Shown: positions 8,157 to 17,055, counted from the stretch's first letter. The stretch: 59,705 nucleotides of DNA from Pontibacter roseus DSM 17521 (GCF_000373265.1 NZ_KB890761.1:1305333-1365037), one strand, 5' to 3'. Notes: a model not told the origin generated them from the sequence alone. Translations and numbers: made by a program.

Positions 8157-9473
8157 TTACTTCACCAGCGCCTTGTCCACGCGCAGAGGCGTGTCCTCGC
8201 CGGAAACCACGCCTTGGGCTGCCAGTGCTATGGCTTTAATCATGCTGGTGAAGTGCGGCATGTCGAGCAGTTCGAACTCATCCTGCACGGTATGGTAGGT
8301 CTTGTCCTGGTCTATCTGCACCGAAGAAATCGTATGAGCCGGCACACCCAAACGAGCCAGGGTGGCGTTGTCGGAGCGGTAGAACAGGTTCTGCTCCGGG
8401 TAAGGGTCTGGGTGGATGCTGTAGCTGGTACCCTGCAGGCGTTTCTGCATCAGCTTACCCATATCCGACTTCTCGAAACCGGTGAGGTAGGCGCTGTTGG
8501 GACCGAACTTAGAGGGCTTGCCCACCATCTCGATGTTGAACATGGCCACAATCTGGTCGGGGTTGAGCTTCTCAGAAAAGTAGCGGGAACCGTGGCCGCC
8601 AATCTCCTCGGCAGTGAAAGCCGCGAAAATGAGGGTACGCTCGGGTTGGGGCTGTGCCATGAAGTGACGGGCCAGCAGCATCACGGCCGTGGTGCCAGAG
8701 GCATCGTCGTCGGCTCCGTTGGCAATGCTGTCGCCATCAATGGGCTTCTGTATACCAATGTGGTCGTAGTGACCCGAGAATACGACGAATTCGTTTTTGC
8801 GCTTTCCTTCTATCATGCCCACCACGTTGGAGAGTTCCAGCCTTTCCACGGTGTTCTCGAACTTGACCTGGTATTTTTTGGCCGATGTCTGGTCGGTGAG
8901 CAGGTATACCTTGCTGCTCCCTTTGCCTGTCTCCCGCTTGATGCTGCCGCGGTCCAGTCGGTTCTTATACATGTTGAAGGCCTCAGCATGGCTCGGGTGG
9001 ATGAGCACCAGCGCGTCCTGCTCCTTGGCGTTGGCCTCCATGAAAGCCGTTCTGAAGTTGTCGCCCTCTTTGATACGGATGATTTCTTTTTTGTCCTTCT
9101 GCTTCCACTCCAGGCGCTCCTGCCCACTGCTGACCAGCACCTTTTCCGGCGCTATTTTTTTACCTGCCAGCTTCACGTCCGTCTGCTTGGGTTTGAACCG
9201 GTACACGTAAAAAGTCTGGCGGTAGGAAGGGCCTTGGCTGGAGCTGCTGCCGTTGAGCGGAACAAGGCCCGCCTGGTGAAACTCTTCCTCTATAAAATCA
9301 GCGGCCTTCTCAATGCCAGGGGAGAAGGTGGCACGGCCTTGCATGTCATCGGCGCTCAGGGTCTTGAGGATGCGGCTGGCATCTTCCTGGGTGATGGCGG
9401 TGAGGTCCTGAGCGGAAAGGGAAGCGCTCAGAAAAAGGGACAAAGCAGCTGCGACCAGCTTCTTTCGGGGCAT
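8157..9473 (-). CDS. Secreted M28-family zinc aminopeptidase
   Basis: A 438-residue exported peptidase. An N-terminal signal peptide (MPRKKLVAAALSLFLSASLSA, cut before QDL) precedes a region of no clear homology and the M28 catalytic domain (about 225-425). Di-zinc ligand motifs are FSGHYDHIG, NGADDDASGT, AAFTAEEIGGHG, FNIEMVG and YHTVQDEFE. M28 enzymes remove N-terminal amino acids from peptides in the periplasm or outside the cell. I place the start at the ATG at 9473, directly preceded by CTATACCT; an upstream in-frame GTG at 9491 would put six residues before the signal peptide. It is divergent from the AI-2E transporter gene with a 110-bp shared intergenic region. It is distinct in sequence from the second M28 peptidase at 15613. 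Confidence 0.92.
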   Translation of the reverse strand: MPRKKLVAAALSLFLSASLSAQDLTAITQEDASRILKTLSADDMQGRATFSPGIEKAADFIEEEFHQAGLVPLNGSSSSQGPSYRQTFYVYRFKPKQTDVKLAGKKIAPEKVLVSSGQERLEWKQKDKKEIIRIKEGDNFRTAFMEANAKEQDALVLIHPSHAEAFNMYKNRLDRGSIKRETGKGSSKVYLLTDQTSAKKYQVKFENTVERLELSNVVGMIEGKRKNEFVVFSGHYDHIGIQKPIDGDSIANGADDDASGTTAVMLLARHFMAQPQPERTLIFAAFTAEEIGGHGSRYFSEKLNPDQIVAMFNIEMVGKPSKFGPNSAYLTGFEKSDMGKLMQKRLQGTSYSIHPDPYPEQNLFYRSDNATLARLGVPAHTISSVQIDQDKTYHTVQDEFELLDMPHFTSMIKAIALAAQGVVSGEDTPLRVDKALVK

Positions 9474-9583
9474 AGGTATAGCGATATTCACGATTAGGAT
9501 TTTGTGGAATTTTTAGGAATATTGTCAGGGTGAAAGCGGCCTTGGGAAAGTGCATTCCAACTGACCGTCCAATATAGGCAATT

Positions 9584-10666
9584 ATGGAGAACAGCCCCAA
9601 AGTAAACTGGCTAAAGTTGCTGCAGTACACTGTCCTGGTTTCGGTGCTGTTATACTTTGGGCGTAATCTTTTTGTTCCGCTCAGCTTCTCGCTGCTCATC
9701 AGCTTTGTGCTATACCCTGTCGTGCGTTGGATGGAGACGAAAGGCTGGTCCCGCTGGGGAGCTATCCTGTTCTGTCTGTTGCTCCTCTTCGTGCTGGTGG
9801 GGGTGCTGGCCTGGCTCCTGGTGCGCCAGATGCTGGACTTCGGGCAGGAGTGGCCTGCGCTGCAGCAAAAGCTATTGGGTGCCTGGAGCAAGTTGAGTCT
9901 ATACCTGGAACAGCAGTTCGGGGTGGACGATGTGCAGCGGGTAAGCTGGATGGAGGGCCTGGTGACAGACGCGACTTCCACAGTCTTCAACGTGGTGCAG
10001 GGGGTGCTCTATACCTCGGCTGTGTCGGTGGTGTTACTGCTGCTCATTCCGCTTTATGCCGCGCTCATTCTGTACAACCGGGAGCAGCTGGCCGCAGCGC
10101 TCTTCTCCATGTTCCCCAAGTCAGAGCACCGCACCATCAGCAGCATCCTGCGCGAAACCATCACCACGTATTACAACTTCATCAAAGGGATGCTCATCGT
10201 GTACGCCGTGGTGGGCCTGCTCAACAGCCTGGGCCTGCTGCTACTGGGTATACCGCACGCTTTCTTCTTTGGGATTGTGGCCTCTCTCTTGACGTTCATA
10301 CCTTATGTGGGCATCTCCATCGGGGCTATTCTGCCTATGGCCGTAGCCTGGATTACGTACGACTCGGTGTGGTACCCGCTTGGGGTGGTTATCGTGTTCT
10401 CGGTGGTGCAGTACCTGGAGGCGAACCTCATTTTCCCTTGGGCTGTGAGCTACCGGTTGCAGGTCAACATGCTGTTCACGCTGCTGGCCATTGTGGCGGG
10501 TGGCATACTGTGGGGAGCCTCCGGCATGATTTTGTTCGTGCCGTTCCTGGCCATCCTCAAGCTTATCGCCGACAAGCACAGGGAGCTGAGGCCGTTGTCG
10601 TTGTTGCTGGGCAGCCACGTGAAACAGCCAAAACCGGCAGTGGTAAACAAGGTGCTAAAAAAGTAA
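9584..10666 (+). CDS. AI-2E family transporter (PerM/TqsA-like)
   Basis: A 360-residue polytopic inner-membrane protein of the AI-2E transporter family (PF01594). Pairs of hydrophobic segments are seen at about 10-30, 33-50 and 62-84. A soluble stretch (about 85-150) follows, then five more membrane segments. The family signature GIPHAFFFGIVASLLTFIPYVG and the following IGAILPMAVAW lie at about 225-260. Members are described as exporters of AI-2 (TqsA) or, in other branches, sodium/proton antiporters, so substrate is not settled here. It converges on the GNAT gene with 1 bp between the stop codons and no obvious terminator. Confidence 0.9.
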   Translation: MENSPKVNWLKLLQYTVLVSVLLYFGRNLFVPLSFSLLISFVLYPVVRWMETKGWSRWGAILFCLLLLFVLVGVLAWLLVRQMLDFGQEWPALQQKLLGAWSKLSLYLEQQFGVDDVQRVSWMEGLVTDATSTVFNVVQGVLYTSAVSVVLLLLIPLYAALILYNREQLAAALFSMFPKSEHRTISSILRETITTYYNFIKGMLIVYAVVGLLNSLGLLLLGIPHAFFFGIVASLLTFIPYVGISIGAILPMAVAWITYDSVWYPLGVVIVFSVVQYLEANLIFPWAVSYRLQVNMLFTLLAIVAGGILWGASGMILFVPFLAILKLIADKHRELRPLSLLLGSHVKQPKPAVVNKVLKK

Positions 10667-10667
10667 A

Positions 10668-11234
10668 TCAGGCTTTCTGCTGCTCCCATTCCCGCTTCAG
10701 TAGGCTGTATACCTCCAGGTCGATGAACGCGCCCCGCAGCCATTCCCCTGCCCGTTCTATACCTTCCAGTTGGAAGCCGAGTTTTTTAGGTATGGCGCTG
10801 CTTTTGTGGTTGCCTACGCCCACCCGTATCTGAATGCGGTTCATGTGCAGGTGGTCGAAGGCCTGTGCCAGCAGCGCCTGACAGCACCGCAGCATGATGC
10901 CCTTTCCCTGAAAATCCTCGCCTAGCCAGTAGCCTATCTCCAGCCTTTTGTTCACACGGTCGATGGCCTTGAAACCGATGATGCCCGCCATCTGCCCTTG
11001 GTAGCGAATCGTGTATACCTTGTCCTGCATGTTGCCGGGCGCCGTGACCGTGCGCAGAAATAGCTCCGTATCTGCTACAGACTGACTGAAGTCGATGAAA
11101 GGCAGCCACTCCCGCATGTAGGCACGGTGCTCGTCAATGAGTTGGTACATGGCGGGGGCGTCTGACTCCTGCGCCTCGTGCAGCGCCAGGTCTGGCGTGA
11201 TGGCAATGGGTGGCGGGTGATTTATGGTCTTCAT
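10668..11234 (-). CDS. GNAT-family N-acetyltransferase (RimJ/RimL-like)
   Basis: A 188-residue acetyltransferase. ITPDLALHEAQESDAPAMYQLID opens a GNAT_3/RimL-type domain. The acetyl-CoA-binding region is IGYWLGEDFQGKGIMLRCCQALLAQAF, followed by NRIQIRVGVGNHKSSAIPKKLGFQLEG, the typical motif A and the N-x-x-S-x-x-x-x-x-x-LGF element. Relatives acetylate the N-terminal residue of ribosomal proteins or small molecules; the substrate here is unknown. The ATG at 11234 (MKTINHPPP) is preferred; an ATG 13 codons upstream (11273) adds residues outside the domain. Three GGTATA-type motifs lie just upstream (11241-11346). Confidence 0.88.
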   Translation of the reverse strand: MKTINHPPPIAITPDLALHEAQESDAPAMYQLIDEHRAYMREWLPFIDFSQSVADTELFLRTVTAPGNMQDKVYTIRYQGQMAGIIGFKAIDRVNKRLEIGYWLGEDFQGKGIMLRCCQALLAQAFDHLHMNRIQIRVGVGNHKSSAIPKKLGFQLEGIERAGEWLRGAFIDLEVYSLLKREWEQQKA

Positions 11235-11359
11235 AGTCTTCAGGTATAGCACCCACACCCCAGGCAAATCCATTGCGGTAGGTATGCCATGGAGGTATAG
11301 GTCAAGAAATTACAGAACGAATCAGTGTTGCAGGCAAACAGGTATAGCCTTGGATGCTG

Positions 11360-12223
11360 CTAGTCCAGGAGGTGTTTCTGCAGGAACTCCACAGCCAGCT
11401 TATGGGCGTTTTCAGCGGCTACTTTGTCATACTTGGGGTTGCTGGGGTTGGCGAACGCGTGCACGGCGTCGTACATCTTGATGGTGACATCATTATCAGC
11501 CTCCTTCATCTTCGCTTCGAACTCTTGGACAATCGCTGGGGTGATGGAGCCATCCTGTTCGGCGAAAATACCCAGAACGGGTGCCTCCAGCTTTTTAAGT
11601 TTCTCCACGTCCCGCTCCGGCATACCGTAGTAAATCACGGCGGCCTTTGCCTCTTCGCCGGCCAGCAAAGCGGCCTGCAGCGACCAGCCTCCGCCAAAGC
11701 ACCAGCCTATGGTGGCAATGTCTGCGTCTCTGCCGGCGTAGCCGATAGCACCGTTTATGATGGCTTTGGCCCGCTCATTGTCCACGGCCTGCACGTACTG
11801 CATGGCCTGCTCGCGCTCTTTGGCCACTTTGCCATCGTACAGGTCCAGCGCGATGACGTTCACATCGCCCACCTCGCGGTGCAACCGCTCCGCCTCCTGC
11901 ATGATGTAGTCGTTGAGGCCCCACCACTCGTGTATCACCAGCAGGTAGTTATCCGTTTTTTTGGCTGCCTTTATTTCGTAGGCCGAGGCGGTTTTGCCGT
12001 CTGGGGTTTTGTAGGTTATTTTCTTACCGGCCTTGTTCTGCAGCGTGAAGGGGAGCGGGTTCTCGTGTTTCTCCGCAAAGGATTTGTCGTTGGCCAGCAT
12101 GGCGAATTGGGTAGTCGCTTCAGCGGAAGCCGGTTTTACGCAGCACGGCATCTTCTCCTGCGCCACGGCGCGCTGCATCATGAACAGGCAGAGCAGGCCC
12201 ATCAATACGGTTATTTTTTTCAT
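11360..12223 (-). CDS. Secreted dienelactone hydrolase family protein
   Basis: A 287-residue alpha/beta hydrolase. A signal peptide (MKKITVLMGLLCLFMMQRAVA, cut before QEK) is followed by about 70 residues that may be a linker (with a CC pair), then the DLH domain (PF01738). Catalytic triad: Cys in IGWCFGGGWS, Asp in GIFAEQDGSITP and His in DAVHAFANPS. The VIHEWWGLNDYI oxyanion-side motif is also typical. Dienelactone hydrolases open cyclic esters; the true substrate of exported Bacteroidota members is not known. It is monocistronic by position: a terminator of the upstream NYN gene lies before it, and the GNAT gene is downstream after 125 bp. Confidence 0.92.
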   Translation of the reverse strand: MKKITVLMGLLCLFMMQRAVAQEKMPCCVKPASAEATTQFAMLANDKSFAEKHENPLPFTLQNKAGKKITYKTPDGKTASAYEIKAAKKTDNYLLVIHEWWGLNDYIMQEAERLHREVGDVNVIALDLYDGKVAKEREQAMQYVQAVDNERAKAIINGAIGYAGRDADIATIGWCFGGGWSLQAALLAGEEAKAAVIYYGMPERDVEKLKKLEAPVLGIFAEQDGSITPAIVQEFEAKMKEADNDVTIKMYDAVHAFANPSNPKYDKVAAENAHKLAVEFLQKHLLD

Positions 12224-12301
12224 AGTGTAAAGGTTTAGTGGGTTAGTATACTGTAAGTTATGGGTTTTCTGAATGACCTAAAAGCGGCATCTGTAAAAAT
12301 C

Positions 12302-12341
12302 AAACGGCCCTTCCTCTGCTAGTACAGAAGAAGGGCCGTTT
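12302..12341 (-). terminator. Terminator hairpin after the NYN-domain gene
   Basis: A perfect 12-bp stem (AAACGGCCCTTC with GAAGGGCCGTTT) and 16-nt loop lie 22 nt beyond the NYN gene stop. Reading the minus strand, it is followed by TTTGATTTTTAC, a fair U-tract. Confidence 0.85.
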
Positions 12342-12362
12342 TGTTACTGGTTTGCGTAGAAT

Positions 12363-13163
12363 CTATTCTTTGGCTGCACCGGCCTCCTTGGTACTGTTGC
12401 GACGCCTGCTGGTGCTGCGCCTCTTCACATACACCGCCGATGAGCCTTTGTCGTCCTCTTTCCGGATAGTGAACAGGTCTTTGTGCGCCTTGATAAGTTG
12501 TATGAGTTGACTATACCCGAACGTGCGCGGGTCGAAGGCTGGGTCCAGGGTGCGAAGGCTTGTACCGATGCCCCCCAGGTGCGCCCAGCCGTCCTCGCCA
12601 GCGGCCATCGTAAAGGCCTCCTTCAGCATCGGCACGGGGTTAGGCCTTGGATTTTCCTTGCCGTTAGGCGTGGATTTGTCTGCCGCCGCTATTTGCTTCT
12701 CGCCAATGTCGTCAGTCAGGTTCTCTGTGTAGATAAAGATGTTACAGGCATTCACGAACGGCTTGGGCGTTTTGCGCTGGCCGATGCCCATCACAAAAAT
12801 GCCCGCCTCCCGGATGCGGGTGGCCAATCGGGTATAGTCACTGTCCGACGACACAATACAGAAGCCGTCTACCAGGTGGCTGTGCAGCAGGTCCATCGCA
12901 TCGATAATCATGGCGCTGTCGGTGGCGTTTTTGCCTACGGTATAGCGGAACTGTTGGATGGGCTGTATGGCGTGGTTGTTCAGGCAGTCTTTCCAGCCGT
13001 TCATCTGTGGGGTGGTCCAGTCGCCGTAAATGCGGCGGATGGTGGTTTGTCCGTATTTGCCGGCCTCGGCCAGTATTTTGACGATAAGGGTTGGTTGCGC
13101 ATTGTCGCCATCTATCAGCATGGCCATGCGCTGTTGTTTTTTCTCGTGGAGGGGTTTGCTCAT
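12363..13163 (-). CDS. NYN (PIN-like nuclease) protein with C-terminal OST-HTH/LOTUS domain
   Basis: A 266-residue cytoplasmic protein. Residues about 12-155 form a NYN domain of the LabA/PIN-like ribonuclease fold: MAMLIDGDNAQPTL gives the first acidic pair, KNATDSAMIIDAMDLL the middle acidic residues, and CIVSSDSDYTRLATRIRE the last. Residues about 175-245 (MLKEAFTMAAGEDGWAHLGGIG...) resemble an OST-HTH/LOTUS RNA-binding domain. The tail is basic (KRRSTSRRRNS). The combination suggests RNA cleavage guided by the LOTUS domain; targets are unknown. The ATG at 13163 is used; a second Met (MAMLIDG) 11 codons on is possible. The gene has its own terminator downstream. Confidence 0.88.
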   Translation of the reverse strand: MSKPLHEKKQQRMAMLIDGDNAQPTLIVKILAEAGKYGQTTIRRIYGDWTTPQMNGWKDCLNNHAIQPIQQFRYTVGKNATDSAMIIDAMDLLHSHLVDGFCIVSSDSDYTRLATRIREAGIFVMGIGQRKTPKPFVNACNIFIYTENLTDDIGEKQIAAADKSTPNGKENPRPNPVPMLKEAFTMAAGEDGWAHLGGIGTSLRTLDPAFDPRTFGYSQLIQLIKAHKDLFTIRKEDDKGSSAVYVKRRSTSRRRNSTKEAGAAKE

Positions 13164-13250
13164 AAATCAGTTTGCGCCGGGTTATTTTACCATGCTAAGC
13201 GCCGAATTTGGTATGTTATACTTGGGAAATAAAGATGGGTTGTAACAAGC

Positions 13251-13264
13251 TAGGGAATTCCCTA
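13251..13264. repeat. Perfect 14-bp palindrome TAGGGAATTCCCTA
   Basis: A perfect palindrome in an AT-rich 260-bp gap between the divergent NYN gene and the lipoprotein gene. It could be an operator or chance; no partner copy was found in the window. Confidence 0.35.
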
Positions 13265-13423
13265 TATAAGAGGAGATTGAGTATATTGGTGTGTAATTTA
13301 ACGCTTTTAATTTTATAAGGATAGGCAAGGGCGAGTTATTTGGCTGGAGGTAAGCCAATGACCTTGGATTCTTTTACAATAAAAGTCCCAATTAATTGTC
13401 ACCTTAATGGAATTGAGAAACCA

Positions 13424-14467
13424 ATGCACAGACTAATTCTAACTTTGCTGGCAGTCATCGTGTTCTCCTGTACCAAAAAATTAGATAACCCAAATCAATT
13501 GGTGTTTGACAGGATTGCGTACGTATACGGCCTCAAGCCGCCCATAGCAAAGGATATTTGGCCAGGCTTTGATGAAAAGCAATATGATGTTCCATTAATT
13601 TACTATACCGACTCTTCTTCCTTCATAGCCAACCCCTCTAGCAGGTTTTTAGAGACACATAAACCCGCGCTCGTTTTCCAGAACGGCGATTTAAAGGTAT
13701 ACAAAACTAGCACTCGCCTCGATAGTATTCCTTTTCATATGGCCGTGAACTTTACGTTTGGCGATTCAAGCGCCTACGATAATTATGCGCCCTTTATGCA
13801 TTGCAGCAGTCTGGAAGAAACACGTAAGGTCGTGAAAGATGTGACTTCAACAGAGGTATGGGTAACGATGGTAGTCCATGAGTATTTTCATGGGTTTCAA
13901 TTCCAGCATAAGGGCTACCTTGACTATTTTGTGGATAGCGTTGCGACATTTCAGAAACATAAACTGAAAGGACTTTACAACGACCATGCTTGGTTCAAAG
14001 CAAGTATAGACAGAGAAAATAGCTTATTGCTACATGCCTTAGAGGCTAAAAACCGGGAAGAAACCAAAAGGTTGATTTCCGCTTTCTTCGAAGAAAGGAA
14101 AAAACGTAGACATGAAACTTCTCAGAAACTAAATCTAGATATTGATGCGTCTGAAAAGACGTATGAGACACTAGAGGGTACAGCAAGGTATGTAGAACAG
14201 AAGCTCTACGAAAGATTTCCTCATAAGCGTCCTAACGTTACATTGCAAAAGTCAGATTCAGCTTATCAAGCTTACAAGTCTTTCAAGGATTATAAATTGG
14301 AGAAGGATGAATGGCTATACCTAACAACAAAGACGCCTAGTTACTTTTACGCTACTGGCTTCAACATGACAAGAATCCTTGATAAGCTGGGTGTGCGGTA
14401 TAAAAATCAACTTTTCAAACAACATAATCTGGCCTTAGAAGATATACTAAGGGCAATTTCAAGGTAA
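13424..14467 (+). CDS. Putative lipoprotein with HEYFH zinc-protease-like motif
   Basis: A 347-residue protein I do not recognise by family. It opens with a lipoprotein signal (MHRLILTLLAVIVFSC; lipobox VFSC, Cys16), so it should be membrane-anchored. At about residue 150 it carries VTMVVHEYFHGFQFQHKGY, an HExxH zinc-binding motif, and about 90-100 residues further ETLEGTARYVEQKLYE, which could supply the third (Glu) ligand of a gluzincin-type peptidase. The rest is rich in charged helices. The ATG at 13424 is chosen because it starts the signal peptide, with GAGAAA upstream; a longer frame opens at 13340. Base composition is visibly more AT-rich than its neighbours, which hints at transfer. 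Protease activity is inference. Confidence 0.7.
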   Translation: MHRLILTLLAVIVFSCTKKLDNPNQLVFDRIAYVYGLKPPIAKDIWPGFDEKQYDVPLIYYTDSSSFIANPSSRFLETHKPALVFQNGDLKVYKTSTRLDSIPFHMAVNFTFGDSSAYDNYAPFMHCSSLEETRKVVKDVTSTEVWVTMVVHEYFHGFQFQHKGYLDYFVDSVATFQKHKLKGLYNDHAWFKASIDRENSLLLHALEAKNREETKRLISAFFEERKKRRHETSQKLNLDIDASEKTYETLEGTARYVEQKLYERFPHKRPNVTLQKSDSAYQAYKSFKDYKLEKDEWLYLTTKTPSYFYATGFNMTRILDKLGVRYKNQLFKQHNLALEDILRAISR

Positions 14468-14513
14468 CAACAGCTTCAGCTAAAACTCCATGTTTTAAAC
14501 CCCAGTACGCCCC

Positions 14514-15509
14514 ATGAAAAAAGTATTCTCCATCCTAACCCTCCTTCTCACCGTGACACATTTTTCAGCACAGGCGCAGGTGTTCAAAAGTGAAGAACCC
14601 CTGGCCCATACCTATTCAATCGTAGCCCGCGACGCGAAAACCGGCGAGATGGCCGTTGGCGTGCAGAGCCACTGGTTCTCGGTGGGCACCGCCGTGCCTT
14701 GGGTAGAGGCGGGCGTGGGCGTGGTGGCGACGCAGTCTTTCACCAACAAATCGTTTGGCTTGCGCGGGCTTGCTTTGTTGAAAGAAGGCAAGTCGCCGCA
14801 GGAGGCGCTGGATATCCTGCTGTCCGATGACGAGGCCCGCGAGGTGCGGCAGGTGTCCATTCTGGATGCGCAGGGCCGCGTGGCGACGCATACCGGCAAA
14901 CAATGCATCCGCTACGCCGGCCACATCACGGGCAAAGATTTCTCTGTACAGGCCAACATGATGCTCTCTGACAAGGTATGGCCGGCCATGGCGAAGGCAT
15001 TTGAGACCAGCGCGGGCAAGCCATTGGCAGAAAGAGTTTTGCTGGCCATGCAGGCCGCCGAGCGGGAGGGAGGCGACATACGCGGTAAGCAGTCGGCGGC
15101 GTTGGTGGTGGTGCGCGGCAAAGCCTCCGGTCAGCCCTGGGACGACAAGACCATCGACCTGCGGGTGGATGACCACGCGAAACCGCTGGATGAATTGGAG
15201 CGTCTGCTCAAGGTATACCGCGCCTACGAGCACATGAACAACGGCGACCTGGCCATAGAGAAGGGGCAGATGGAGAAGGCCATGGAAGAGTATGGCAAAG
15301 CCGAAGCCATGTTTCCCGACAACCTCGAAATGAAGTATTGGCACGCCATCACGCTGGCCAATAATGGCGACATTAACGGCGCTACAAAACTCCTGAAAGA
15401 GGTATACCAGAAAGACAAGAACTGGAAAGAGCTGACCGAGCGCTTGCCGGAAGTGGGCATGCTCACCCTGTCGCCGCAGGATTTGCAGAAGGTGCTGCAA
15501 GTGAAGTAG
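14514..15509 (+). CDS. Exported DUF1028-family protein
   Basis: A 331-residue protein with a signal peptide (MKKVFSILTLLLTVTHFSAQA) and a DUF1028 domain (about 28-215). The domain opens HTYSIVARDAKTGEMAVGVQS and continues with GVGVVATQSFTNKSFGLRGL and ARTx-like VSILDAQGRVATHTG. DUF1028 proteins have an Ntn-hydrolase-like fold, and no activity is established. The C-terminal 100 residues (YRAYEHMNNGDLAIEKGQMEKAMEEYGKAEAMFPDN...) look like one or two TPR-type helix pairs. It is followed after 103 bp by a same-strand M28 peptidase and preceded by the HEYFH lipoprotein, so it sits in a run of exported putative hydrolases. Confidence 0.88.
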   Translation: MKKVFSILTLLLTVTHFSAQAQVFKSEEPLAHTYSIVARDAKTGEMAVGVQSHWFSVGTAVPWVEAGVGVVATQSFTNKSFGLRGLALLKEGKSPQEALDILLSDDEAREVRQVSILDAQGRVATHTGKQCIRYAGHITGKDFSVQANMMLSDKVWPAMAKAFETSAGKPLAERVLLAMQAAEREGGDIRGKQSAALVVVRGKASGQPWDDKTIDLRVDDHAKPLDELERLLKVYRAYEHMNNGDLAIEKGQMEKAMEEYGKAEAMFPDNLEMKYWHAITLANNGDINGATKLLKEVYQKDKNWKELTERLPEVGMLTLSPQDLQKVLQVK

Positions 15510-15612
15510 GTAATCGGGAATTGAGGCAATTGTTGTCTATACCTCAAAATGATTTCTTAAATTAAAGGTCACAAACGAATCTACTCACCCTTACAAGCTA
15601 TCACACCTTACC

Positions 15613-17037
15613 ATGTCATTCAAACACAGACTACGCGCCTTCGCAGCCGGTGCCGCCTTCCTGGCTTCCGTTCCGGCCATGGCGCAGGAAAACTACACCG
15701 CTGACTCCACCACCATCCGCAAATTCTATGACAGCGCCCTCACCAGCCACGAGAGCTACGAGAACCTGCGCTACCTCACCAAGAACATCGGAGCCCGCCT
15801 GAGCGGTTCGCCGCAGGCCGCCGCTGCTGTGGAGTGGAGCCGGCAGGTGATGGAGAAAATGGGCCTCGACCGGGTATACCTGCAGGAGGTGATGGTGCCC
15901 TATTGGGTGCGCGGCGACAAGGAAATCGGGCGCATCCTGAGCGGCCGGAACGGCAGCCAGGAAGTGAATATACTGGCGCTCGGCAGCTCCGTAGGCACTG
16001 GTCTGCAAGGGCTGAGCGCACAGGTTGTGGAAGTGCAGAGCCTGGAGGAACTCGAGAAGCTCGGCAAGAAAAAGGTGAAAGGCAAAATCGTTTTCTTCAA
16101 CCGCGCTTTCGATAACCGGCATGTGCACACCATGGCAGCCTACAGCGGGGCCGTAGACCAGCGTGGCGGAGGCCCGGTGGCAGCCGCCAAACTCGGTGCG
16201 GTGGGCGTGCTGGTGCGCTCCATGGCCAACGAAATACAGGACGTAGCCCACACCGGCAACACCCGCTATGCCGACGATGTGGAGAAAATTCCGGCAGCCG
16301 CCATCAGCACCAAAGGAGCCGACCAACTGAGCGCCCTGCTGAAGGAAGACGCTGACCTGAAATTCTACATGCGCATGACTTGCGAGACGCGTCCGGATGT
16401 GCTGTCCTACAACGTGATTGGCGAGATAAAAGGCTCTGAGAAGCCTGATGAAATCATTGTGGTGGGCGGTCACCTGGACTCCTGGGATGTAGGCGAAGGC
16501 GCCCATGACGATGGCACCGGCTGTGTGCAGTCTATTGAAGTGCTGCGCCTTTTCAAGGAGCAGGGTATACGCCCGAAGCGCACCATCCGTGCTGTGATGT
16601 TCATGAACGAAGAGAACGGCTTGCGCGGTGGCCGCAAGTACGCTGAAGTGGCCAAATCCAAAGGAGAGAAGCACGTAGCGGCACTGGAGTCTGATTCAGG
16701 TGGCTTCACCCCACGCGGCTTCGGGATAGACGGCAACGATGCCCAGTATGCCAAAGTGCTCACCTGGAAATCGCTGCTGACGCCTTACGGTCTGCACGAC
16801 CTGACCCGTGGTGGCGGCGGTGCTGACATTGGCCCACTGAAGGGGCAGGGCACTGTGGCCCTCATCGGCTTCCGACCCGACTCGCAGCGCTACTTCGACT
16901 ACCACCATACCGCCATTGATACCTTTGAAACTGTCAACCGCCGCGAAATGCAGCTGGGCGCAGCTTCCATGGCTGCCTTGGTATACCTGATTTCAGAATA
17001 TGGCCTAGACGGTGGCCCTGCTAAGGCAGTGAAGTAA
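15613..17037 (+). CDS. Secreted M28 peptidase with PA domain (carboxypeptidase Q-like)
   Basis: A 474-residue exported metallopeptidase. Signal peptide MSFKHRLRAFAAGAAFLASVPAMA is cut before QEN. A protease-associated (PA) insert at about 115-255 (KGKIVFFNRAF ... GGGPVAAAKLGAVGVLVRSM) precedes the zinc domain: VVGGHLDSWDVGEGAHDDGTGC (His, Asp), MFMNEENGLRG (Glu pair), ALESDSGGF (Asp) and FDYHHTAIDTF (His). This is the M28B arrangement seen in plasma glutamate carboxypeptidase/carboxypeptidase Q. It likely degrades peptides in the periplasm or medium. A strong terminator follows 18 bp after the stop. Confidence 0.94.
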   Translation: MSFKHRLRAFAAGAAFLASVPAMAQENYTADSTTIRKFYDSALTSHESYENLRYLTKNIGARLSGSPQAAAAVEWSRQVMEKMGLDRVYLQEVMVPYWVRGDKEIGRILSGRNGSQEVNILALGSSVGTGLQGLSAQVVEVQSLEELEKLGKKKVKGKIVFFNRAFDNRHVHTMAAYSGAVDQRGGGPVAAAKLGAVGVLVRSMANEIQDVAHTGNTRYADDVEKIPAAAISTKGADQLSALLKEDADLKFYMRMTCETRPDVLSYNVIGEIKGSEKPDEIIVVGGHLDSWDVGEGAHDDGTGCVQSIEVLRLFKEQGIRPKRTIRAVMFMNEENGLRGGRKYAEVAKSKGEKHVAALESDSGGFTPRGFGIDGNDAQYAKVLTWKSLLTPYGLHDLTRGGGGADIGPLKGQGTVALIGFRPDSQRYFDYHHTAIDTFETVNRREMQLGAASMAALVYLISEYGLDGGPAKAVK

Positions 17038-17055
17038 TTTGTAAATCTTTAAACG

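Noticed and set aside
8058..9497. A 479-codon plus-strand open frame
   Set aside because: It lies wholly antisense to the M28 peptidase, whose zinc motifs and signal peptide are clear. The antisense translation has no recognisable motifs.
10660..10675. A possible terminator between the convergent AI-2E and GNAT genes
   Set aside because: Only 1 bp separates the stop codons and no inverted repeat is present there.
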